DNA of 5,648 nt from contig JAMOOA010000172.1 of NCBI GenBank assembly GCA_027066255.1, positions 1 to 5,648 of the forward strand, written 5' to 3'. Under the pieces are notes generated by a model. The model searched no databases. It had not been told where the DNA came from and saw only the letters and a program-made list of their open reading frames with translations. Shown piece by piece: positions 1-5,451 of the stretch; the first letter of the stretch is position 1, and each line of letters opens with the position of its first letter. Position numbers and translations under genes: made by a program. This DNA comes from Candidatus Altimarinota bacterium (GTDB lineage: Bacteria; Patescibacteriota; Gracilibacteria; BD1-5; UBA6164).

Positions 1-585
1 CTCACAAAAGATCTGGATATTATGGTACTGACAGGAACCTGACAAGAAGTGTCAGGTCTCATTATTTGAGGACAGATAGCAGATGGAACTTTTTATAAAT
101 CGGGTACTCCAAACTATAATGTTCTTCGTTTTAGAAAAAGAGAATTTAAAGATCCTATTTCAGAAAATAACTATCCACTTGGAGTTACTTCATTTGTCGG
201 TGGTAGATATGAAACAGCCTTCATTCTTGAAGGAGATAGCTGATATAGAGCGCGAGTTTCATGAAACTGGAACCCGAGAAGCACACAACTTATAGATGGG
301 AAGGGATTTTTAGGTGGTAACGTTTTTACTCTTTCAAATCCTGTGAATGTGTGATTTCTTCAGGTATATGACACTGTTTCATGAACAGGGATTATTGTCT
401 GAACTACTATTACAAAAGTATCAAAAGATGGGCAAGATATAACACTTGATAATAACTTTACACAAAATAATATAGGGATATCACTTTCTCTTGCCGAATG
501 ATCAGGGCTTATAGCAAGTAAAGAAAATAATTCTATTCCTGTCACAGACCTGAGTATTGATTATCCCTATCTAATAGGGAACTAA
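1..585 (+). CDS. Secreted/surface protein, possibly pilin-like (3' part, 5' truncated)
   Basis: This is the last 194 codons of a gene that starts before the window, read in frame from base 1 to the TAA at 583-585. Eight in-frame TGA codons (40, 67, 241, 262, 352, 382, 400, 499) out of 26 glycines are needed to keep the frame open, so a standard-code reader would see nothing here. The protein is rich in Gly, Ser, Thr, Asn and short beta-strand patterns, with no cysteine and no membrane helix in the visible part, which suits an exported protein. A segment around residues 60-90 (YPLGVTSF, YETAFILEGD, then GNWNPR) resembles, from memory, the C-terminal region of prepilin-like proteins in Patescibacteria. 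A second beta-rich stretch follows (GTTITKVSKDGQDITLDNN), ending SIDYPYLIGN. The N-terminal prepilin signal that would decide this lies outside the window. The gene reading is firm; the family is a guess. Confidence 0.85.
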
Positions 586-592
586 TAAAAAC

Positions 593-625
593 TTAAAAAG
601 CTTCTCGTTTTGAGAAGCTTTTTAA
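593..625. terminator. Bidirectional intrinsic terminator
   Basis: A perfect 14-bp inverted repeat (593-606 with 612-625, centred on AAGCTTCTC/GAGAAGCTT) encloses a five-base loop, GTTTT. Each strand ends its stem with a run of T, so it can work in both directions. It sits 8 bases after the stop of the upstream plus-strand gene and 17 bases after the stop of the convergent minus-strand gene, exactly where a shared terminator is expected. Confidence 0.9.
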
Positions 626-641
626 AAGTTCTTATGAGAAT

Positions 642-971
642 TTAGTCACATTCTACAACTGGAGCCTCAGGAGCATTTTCCATTACAGATTCTATTCCAT
701 TGTCACATGCTGAGCTAGAGTTATATACCTCACTGGTTCCGATAACCTGACCATTTCCGGCCTTGAGGTTAAACATACATCCTCCATTTGCTGTATCTTT
801 TACGGCAAATTTTTCTTTATCTTGAGAATTCTCCTTTACAGAAGCAATACCATTTTCACATCCATCTTTTGATGAGTATCCTTCACTTGCAAGGATTATC
901 TGTCCATTTCCAGCTTTGAGACGAAATCTATGTTCTCCTGCTTTATCGCAATACACTTCAAACTTTCCCAT
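642..971 (-). CDS. YegP/UPF0339 family protein (two DUF1508 repeats)
   Basis: A complete 109-residue protein from ATG at 971-969 to TAA at 644-642. It consists of two copies of the DUF1508 repeat: residues about 1-51 and 52-109 both carry a FxLKAGNGQxI...SE.Y.S...C..GI.SV..N pattern. The first repeat also has the typical opening KFEVYCDKAGEHRFRLKAG. The family (E. coli YegP is the usual reference) is small, soluble and common across bacteria; its biochemical role is not established. Cysteines recur at equivalent places in both repeats (C38 and C89), and the protein has an extra cysteine near its C-terminus. Unlike its neighbours, none of its 13 glycines is encoded by TGA. No Shine-Dalgarno precedes the ATG; a TATAAT on the minus strand 8 bases upstream suggests a leaderless message. 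It is convergent with the upstream gene and divergent from rlmH. Confidence 0.93.
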   Translation of the reverse strand: MGKFEVYCDKAGEHRFRLKAGNGQIILASEGYSSKDGCENGIASVKENSQDKEKFAVKDTANGGCMFNLKAGNGQVIGTSEVYNSSSACDNGIESVMENAPEAPVVECD

Positions 972-979
972 AATAAAAA

Positions 980-985
980 ATTATA
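980..985 (-). promoter_or_regulatory. -10 box for the YegP-family gene
   Basis: Minus-strand TATAAT, a perfect -10 hexamer, lies 8 bases before the ATG at 971. Transcription starting 7 bases downstream would leave a leader of one or two bases, so the message would be essentially leaderless. I see no good -35 box at 16-18 bases. Confidence 0.55.
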
Positions 986-1029
986 TTGTAAACGAGAGTA
1001 TTTTAACTATTTTGAGAGTGATATCAAAA

Positions 1030-1035
1030 TAATTT
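1030..1035 (+). promoter_or_regulatory. Possible -10 box for rlmH
   Basis: TAATTT matches the minimal TAnnnT pattern and ends 6 bases before the rlmH ATG, so a start at +1 would fall on the A of the ATG. It matches only three of six consensus positions and has no clear -35. It is listed because its placement repeats that of the other genes here. Confidence 0.3.
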
Positions 1036-1041
1036 TCATCT

Positions 1042-1494
1042 ATGATAAAAATATATATATTTGCAGACTCTCATAAACACTTCATTTCTTGAATACAAGA
1101 ATACACTAAAAGACTTGGGAAGTCTCTAGAGGTTATTGAGCTCAAACCAGTAAAGAAAGGTACTGCGGAGCAAATTGTCTCAGCTGAGACTCAAATACTT
1201 CTAGAAAAGGTGCAGAAAATATCAGGATACAAAGTAATTCTCTCTCCAGAGTGACAAAGTATTTCGACAAAAGACTTCTTTAGACTTATAGAAAAACAGA
1301 AGAATTCTGGAAATAAGATATCATTTTTCATCGGTGGAGCCAATGGTCTCGACTATGAAAAACTTGAACTTTCTGCTGATTTCGAACTTTCTCTCGGCAA
1401 GATGACCCTTCCTCATGGACTCGCTCTTACGATGCTTCTAGAACAAATTTATAGATGCAAGGAGATAGAGAAAGGAAGTGCGTATCATAAATAA
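1042..1494 (+). CDS. rlmH: 23S rRNA pseudouridine(1915)-N3 methyltransferase RlmH
   Basis: A complete 150-residue SPOUT-class methyltransferase, close to the usual length of about 155. RlmH is a cytoplasmic SAM-dependent homodimer that methylates pseudouridine 1915 in helix 69 of the large-subunit rRNA. Diagnostic motifs are in order: the SAM-site loop FFIGGANGL (95-103), LSLGKMTLPHG (117-126), the LLEQIYR helix (132-138) and the family's C-terminal AYHK (147-150). Two glycines are encoded by TGA, at 1090 (G17, in ISGIQEYTKRL) and 1252 (G71, in SPEGQS). The second matches the conserved glycine of this family (LDIPGK in E. coli, LEIQGK in S. aureus), which is direct evidence that TGA means glycine. 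The ATG at 1042 gives the family's usual N-terminus and has no Shine-Dalgarno. It is divergent from the YegP-family gene and precedes the peptidase by 72 bases that hold a fresh promoter box, so it is probably monocistronic. Confidence 0.95.
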
Positions 1495-1556
1495 AATCAC
1501 ATTTTGTAAACCTCCTTCTGTTCGTATTCTTCAGGAAACGATATTTTTAATAATTA

Positions 1557-1562
1557 TATAAT
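1557..1562 (+). promoter_or_regulatory. -10 box for the M3A peptidase gene
   Basis: TATAAT, a perfect -10 hexamer, lies only 4 bases before the ATG at 1567 in the 72-base rlmH-peptidase gap. The start of transcription would coincide with the ATG or fall a base or two inside it, so either the message is leaderless or the spacing is unusually short. There is no convincing -35 box. Confidence 0.5.
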
Positions 1563-1566
1563 ACCT

Positions 1567-3561
1567 ATGCAACTCAAGCAGCAAATACTTTCAGTACTTC
1601 GAAAACCTGATTTTCCAGATTTGGAATTTTTATATTCTCCAGAAGTTTTAAACGTAGCAGAAGACATTCTGATGGAGCTTCTGGAGGAAGAGAAGAAGGA
1701 TTTTCAAAAAAAACTTAAGACGTTAGATACAGAAATTACTTTTGATACCTTTGAGGAATTTTCTTTATTAGACTATTTTTTTGGACTCTTGGAGCATTAT
1801 CAGTGAGTAAATAACGATGAGACTATTCGTGAAATAATAGAGAGTTTTGAACCAAAATACATTGATTTTGGAAATGAGATAGCATACTCAAAAAGATATT
1901 ATGAGATGCTAATATATTGTTTGGAAAAGACTTTTCTTGATTATGAGCAAAAAAGAATTATCAAAAAAAGCATTGAAGCATATGAGGTGAGAGGGATAGC
2001 TCTTTCAAAAGAGAAACAGGATACTCTCAAAAAACTCAATAAAGAACTCTCGGAACTCTCTCAAAGATTTAGTAACAATGTTCTTGATGATCAGAAGAGT
2101 TTTTCTTACCTCATTGAAGACGAAGGAGCGATCTCTGACATGCCAGAAGATGACAAAAAAGTGGCACAAAAAAGAGCTGAGAAAAAAACGGAACAATGAT
2201 TTCTTTTCGATGCAAGTGGAGCCTCGTATATGTCTATTATGAAATACTGTCGTGATAGAGGAGTAAGGCAGCACTTCTATGAGTCTCGCAATAGCTTTGC
2301 GACAAAATGAAAATACAACAACAAACCTATTATTCTGCAAATTCTTTGTGCTAGAAATTCAAAAGCGCAACTTCTTGGATTCAAGAACTATGCAGAACTA
2401 TCGCTTCACTTCAAGATGGCAGACACCTCAGAACAGATAATAGAGCTTTTTGCTGATATCTCACAAAAAGCAAGACCCAAAGCTCAAGCAGAACTTAGTG
2501 AGATACAGGATTATTTTAATATCACTGATCTTCAAGTATGGGATCTCGGGTACTACGCAAATAAACTCAGGCAAGAGAAATACGATTTTGATGAAAAGAA
2601 ACTCAAAAAGTATTTTGAGTTTGAGTCTGTTCTCGCAGGAATGTTTACTATCATCGACAAACTCTATGGACTCAAGGTAAAAAAATTAGACATCAAAAGT
2701 TATCATGAAGATGCACAGGTATATGAGGTTTCTAAAAATGGAAAATTTCTCTCATACTTTCTTACAGACTATTTCCACAGACCACTCAAACGTCAGGGTG
2801 CGTGGGCAAATATCCTCAGAGAAGATTTTGAAGGAAAAAAGAAATTTGTCGTAAACGTGGCAAATTTTCAAAAAGGAAGTGACGGAATAACACTCTTAAC
2901 ACTTAGTGATGTGGAAACGATGTTTCATGAGTTTGGACATGTGACTCATGAGATGTTGTCTACTTCAAAGTACTCAGAACTTTCTGGTTTTCATGTTGAG
3001 TGGGATTTTGTCGAACTTCCGAGCCAACTGCTTGAAAATTGGTGTCGAGACAGGGCAGGAATGAAGCTCTTTGCAAAACATATAGATTCAGGAAGAGGAG
3101 TCCCAGAGGAGATGCTGGAGAAGCTTGAGAAACTCGACACCTTTGGAAGTGGACAGATGATACTCACACAAAACACCTATGCAATGATGGATATGGGACT
3201 TCATAGTCAACATATCCCAGAGACAGAAAAAGAGTTAGATGCGTATGTTTTAGAAAATCACAAGGCAAACACGCTTCTTCCGATTCCTCAAATTTATTCC
3301 CCTCATACAAGCTTCACTCATATTTTTGATGGTGGATATGCCTCAGGATACTACAGTTATATGTGGGCAGAAATCATAGAAAAAGAAGTATGGAAAGTCT
3401 TCAAGGATTCAGGAGATATATTTTCTCCAGAAATCTCTCGAAAGTTCCACGATACTATCCTTTCCCAAGGAACTACAAAAAAAGCCTCAGAGTTATTCCG
3501 AGACTTTATGGGCAGAGGTGTAGAGATAGATGCATTTCTGAGTGAGAAGGGGTTAATATAA
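1567..3561 (+). CDS. M3A-family zinc oligopeptidase (oligopeptidase A / thimet-like)
   Basis: A complete 664-residue protein, close to the family length of about 680. M3A enzymes are soluble metallopeptidases that cut short peptides and are usually cytoplasmic; no signal peptide is present. The zinc site is intact: HEFGH at residues 454-458 in DVETMFHEFGHVTHEML, and the third ligand E483 in WDFVELPSQLLENWC, 29 residues after the first histidine as in thimet oligopeptidase. The substrate-side motif GGYASGYYSYMW is at 589-600, and MGRGVEIDAFL lies near the end. The N-terminal helical domain has the family pattern YEVRGIALSKEKQ followed by LNKELSELSQRFSNNVLD. Three TGA codons (1804, 2197, 2308; residues 80, 211, 248) read as glycine; residue 211 in EQGFLFDASG aligns with the glycine that opens the next conserved block. 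Only 3 of 34 glycines use TGA. The LLGFKNYAELSLHFKMA block confirms M3A over M3B (PepF). OpdA and Dcp cannot be told apart here. Confidence 0.93.
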
Positions 3562-3590
3562 TTTTCAAATCTTATAGAGATTACTATAAT
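3562..3590 (+). promoter_or_regulatory. Housekeeping-type promoter upstream of the sigma gene
   Basis: TATAAT at 3585-3590 has a weak -35, TTTTCA (3562-3567), 17 bases upstream. It lies between the peptidase stop and the ECF-type promoter, and would give a leader of about 40 bases on the sigma message. It could supply basal sigma factor before autoregulation takes over. The same order, TATAAT then an ECF-type site, is found at 5337-5381. Confidence 0.5.
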
Positions 3591-3603
3591 ACCATCTAGA
3601 TAG

Positions 3604-3632
3604 TTTTGTCACACTTTTACTTTTTTATCGTT
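3604..3632 (+). promoter_or_regulatory. ECF-type promoter, copy A (autoregulatory)
   Basis: A -35-like TGTCACAC begins at 3607 and an ATCGTT at 3627-3632 serves as the -10. There are 15 bases, mostly T, between TGTCACA and CGTT. The element matches copy B (5353-5381) at 25 of 29 positions with the same spacing. Its shape recalls the TGTCACA...CGTC promoters known for ECF41 sigma factors. The expected start falls about 7 bases after CGTT, at or next to the ATG at 3640. I infer that the adjacent sigma factor recognises it. Confidence 0.72.
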
Positions 3633-3639
3633 AGAGGGT

Positions 3640-4206
3640 ATGGAGGATATAATCCTCATAAACGCGTACAAGCAATGAGATAACTCCTGCTTTGGAGAAA
3701 TCTATGAGAAATACATGGACGATATCTATAGGTTTGTCTATCGCAAGATAGGTGATACTCAAACTTCCGAAGATATAGTTAGTTCTGTATGGATCAAGAT
3801 TCTGAACAAAATCGAAAACTACGAAGAACAGTCTGGGGCAACGTTTAAGTCTTGGATATATAGGATTGCCCATAACTCAGTTATTGACTACTATAGAACC
3901 AAGAGAGAACAAACAGATATAGATGAGATACCTGAACCTAGTTTTTCTCTCGATTTTGGAAAAATGATAGATGACAAGGATAAACTCAAAGAAGTGGTTT
4001 CATACTTGAAAAGTATTTCCTCAAAAGAAAGAGAGATAGTGTTTCTGAGAGTTTGGGATGACATGAGTTATAGAGAAATCTCTGAAATAGTAGGAGAAAG
4101 TGTTGATAACTGTAAACAAATCTACTCTCGAAGTATAAAAAAAATACAAGCAAATATAACACTCACAGTGTTTCTAATAATTATTATCTCAATAATAAAA
4201 CTGTAG
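3640..4206 (+). CDS. ECF-type sigma-70 family RNA polymerase sigma factor with hydrophobic C-terminal tail
   Basis: An 188-residue sigma factor of the two-domain ECF layout. Region 2 covers about residues 8-90: AYKQGDNSCFGEIYEKY, then IYRFVYRKIGDTQTSEDI and FKSWIYRIAHNSVIDYYR. A linker at 91-115 leads to region 4 at about 116-170 (SSKEREIVFLRVWDDMSYREISEI and a helix-turn-helix). The ATG at 3640 is chosen because the frame runs through a TGA at 3676 that supplies the glycine of the conserved GD motif. Starting at the next ATG (3715) would remove region 2.1. The chosen ATG also lies right where the ECF-type promoter should start transcription. The last 18 residues (ANITLTVFLIIIISIIKL) are strongly hydrophobic, which is unusual; they may be a short membrane tail anchor. 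The downstream gene, 53 bases away, encodes a likely membrane-bound partner. Sigma family is certain; the exact ECF group is not assigned. Confidence 0.93.
3643..3657 (+). promoter_or_regulatory. Short inverted repeat at the start of the sigma message
   Basis: GAGGAT (3643-3648) and ATCCTC (3652-3657) form a 6-bp stem with a three-base loop inside codons 2-6. Together with the preceding G it contains a Shine-Dalgarno-like GGAGG that lies after the ATG and so cannot guide it. A longer hairpin built on the same GGAGGAT follows promoter copy B at 5391-5425. Confidence 0.45.
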
Positions 4207-4233
4207 CTTCTCCTTCTCTTTTCAAAGGAGAAG
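4207..4233 (+). promoter_or_regulatory. Hairpin between the sigma and putative anti-sigma genes
   Basis: CTTCTCCTT (4207-4215) pairs perfectly with AAGGAGAAG (4225-4233), leaving a nine-base loop. It starts directly after the sigma stop codon. No T-run follows (the next bases are GCTGGGGTTAAAAATT), so it is not a normal intrinsic terminator. It could trim or protect the message or set the sigma to anti-sigma ratio. The right arm contains AAGGAG but sits about 26 bases before the next ATG, too far for a standard ribosome site. Confidence 0.5.
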
Positions 4234-4259
4234 GCTGGGGTTAAAAATTAAGTATACAT

Positions 4260-5300
4260 ATGAAAAAGAAGATACAAGAACATATACGCGAGTTTGGGAA
4301 AACCTCAAAAGGAGAAACTCAAAAACTAGAAAAAGTTTTTGAGTGACTCGAGAGTGCAAAAAAAGCCGTACAACCAAGAGACTCTTTCAAAAAACATTTG
4401 GCGAAGAGATTGAAAACTCTTGCTGAGATGAAAGGAGTTTCTCGTCACATACAAAAGAGGCAATATCATTTATTTGCTGGAGTGTTTGCGAGTTTTCTCT
4501 TTGTTGGAGTATTTCTCATATTTATGAGTGAAAGTCTTTTCAAAGATCCTATTTCATGAAAGAATCTTGAATTACAAGGGGCAAAGGTATTCGAAGAGAC
4601 TCACAAAAACCTGGAATCAAAGGCAAATACAGAAGTGGTACCTTCAACTAAGAAACTTTCTAAAGAAGATGTTCTTTTCTGACCGAGTTCTGTTACTACA
4701 CAAAGCGAAGATAGTTCTTCTACAGAGTCAGACACACTCACTCTTCCTACTACATCATCTCAAAAACAAGAATCTGCAGGAGAAGATTCTTCTTTAAAAA
4801 CAGAGGAAGAGAATAATACTCTAGATACGGAGAGTAAGATTTTAGAACAGCAAGAATTTGCTTGAGATATTTCAGAGGAAGGAAATAGCCTGAGCCTTCA
4901 AGAAAATGGGGATCTTCCTCAGGAAAAGCCTTGAGACAATAATGAATCAGATTCTATTGAGGAAGAATCAATAGAAGACATGGATGAGTCAGGTGAATGA
5001 TTGAGTTTCCCAGAAGCGTCTTCAGTGAACGCTTTGCAGGATACTTCGTTTGATACCCCTATGAGGAGTATGGAAGACGAATCATCATCTTGAGAAGATT
5101 CAGATTTTCAGAAGTATTGCCAAGAATTAGGCTGAATATATCATAGTACCCCAACAGGAAACTCTTGTAAAAAAGAAGAAATACTCTGCTATGAGAGAGA
5201 ATTTATAGAAAAATGACTTTGCTTTTGAGGAAAAGAAATCCCAGAATCAGAGGATTATGAGATATTTCTCGAAGACCTTATGGATGATTTTTCTCAGTAA
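4260..5300 (+). CDS. Single-pass membrane protein, putative anti-sigma factor
   Basis: A 346-residue protein, open only if ten TGA codons are glycine (4344, 4557, 4680, 4863, 4932, 4998, 5091, 5133, 5214, 5226; 10 of its 23 glycines). Residues 1-70 are basic and helical, with LEKVFEGLESAKKAVQPRDSF then KKHLAKRLKTL, a pattern like the cytoplasmic part of anti-sigma-like proteins. One membrane helix covers about 70-89 (HLFAGVFASFLFVGVFLIFM); with basic residues before it, the N-terminus should be inside. Residues about 110-280 are a low-complexity acidic linker rich in Ser, Glu, Asp and Thr. The C-terminal segment has four cysteines (C287, C303, C310, C321) and CQELGGIYHST, faintly like DUF333. 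Its place directly after an ECF sigma gene and its topology suggest it holds the sigma factor at the membrane and senses the cell exterior. I recognise no named family, so the role is inferred. No Shine-Dalgarno or own promoter is evident. Confidence 0.85.
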
Positions 5301-5314
5301 GCAAGAGCGAGTAT

Positions 5315-5342
5315 TTGAAAAGAAAGAAGAGATTCGTATAAT
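5315..5342 (+). promoter_or_regulatory. Housekeeping-type promoter upstream of the secreted-protein gene
   Basis: TTGAAA (5315-5320) and TATAAT (5337-5342) are separated by 16 bases, the best sigma-70-type promoter in the window (11 of 12 consensus bases). It starts 15 bases after the stop of the putative anti-sigma gene. Transcription would begin near 5349, just ahead of the ECF-type site. Confidence 0.65.
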
Positions 5343-5352
5343 GTAGATACTT

Positions 5353-5381
5353 TTTTGTCACACTTTTTGTATTTCATCGTT
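5353..5381 (+). promoter_or_regulatory. ECF-type promoter, copy B
   Basis: TGTCACAC (from 5356) and ATCGTT (5376-5381) repeat copy A at 3604-3632, with 25 of 29 positions identical and the same 15 bases between TGTCACA and CGTT. The differences lie in the T-rich spacer, as expected for two sites kept by the same sigma factor. The start should be near 5388-5390, giving a leader of about 63 bases before the ATG at 5452. Confidence 0.72.
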
Positions 5382-5390
5382 TGCATGTGT

Positions 5391-5425
5391 GGGAGGATCA
5401 TATGAGAAAAAAGCATATCCCTCCC
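5391..5425 (+). promoter_or_regulatory. Leader hairpin pairing GGGAGG with CCTCCC
   Basis: GGGAGG (5391-5396) pairs with CCTCCC (5420-5425) and ATATG (5400-5404) with CATAT (5414-5418), with a small 3/1 internal loop and a nine-base A-rich loop. It begins at the expected transcript start of promoter copy B. It would hide the strong ribosome site GGGAGG and the ATG of the small frame at 5402. No solid T-run follows, so a terminator is unlikely; an mRNA-stabilising 5' hairpin or translational switch fits better. Confidence 0.55.
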
Positions 5426-5434
5426 AAGCCTTAA
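5402..5434 (+). CDS. Possible 10-residue leader peptide
   Basis: ATG at 5402 follows GGGAGG by 5 bases, the best-placed Shine-Dalgarno in the window, and opens a frame of ten codons (MRKKHIPPKP) ending in TAA 17 bases before the next gene. The Pro-Pro codons are themselves the right arm of the leader hairpin, so a ribosome on this frame would melt it. It may be a regulatory upstream frame. It may equally be chance, since such a short frame carries no statistical weight. Confidence 0.3.
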   Translation: MRKKHIPPKP

Positions 5435-5437
5435 TTT

Positions 5438-5443
5438 TATAAA
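5438..5443 (+). promoter_or_regulatory. Possible -10 box directly before the secreted-protein gene
   Basis: TATAAA lies 8 bases before the ATG at 5452, the same spacing as the TATAAT before the YegP-family gene, and would give a nearly leaderless message. There is no -35 box, and two better promoters lie upstream, so it may be chance in AT-rich sequence. Confidence 0.25.
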
Positions 5444-5451
5444 AACAATAT

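Noticed and set aside
540..707. Extra TGTCACA words at 540-546 and 701-707
   Set aside because: Both lie inside coding sequence and neither has CGTT at the right spacing, so they are chance matches.
1495..1566. Terminator after rlmH
   Set aside because: No inverted repeat followed by a T-run is visible in the 72-base gap, so I do not call one.
2005..2340. 111-residue open frame on the minus strand
   Set aside because: It lies wholly inside the M3A peptidase gene in antisense, shows no family features, and exists because that strand happens to lack stops.
3715..3717. ATG at 3715 as the sigma factor start
   Set aside because: It would delete the conserved GD...F..IY..Y part of region 2. The upstream frame is open through one TGA glycine to an ATG next to the promoter.
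4528..4797. 89-residue plus-strand frame with a hydrophobic-basic composition
   Set aside because: It overlaps the putative anti-sigma gene in another frame, begins at an internal ATG of the membrane region and has no recognisable domain.
1..5300. In-frame TGA as selenocysteine, tryptophan (code 4) or pseudogene decay
   Set aside because: Twenty-four TGAs in five genes, no other frame damage, glycine at conserved columns, and TGG at conserved tryptophans. Selenocysteine would not occur ten times in one acidic linker protein.
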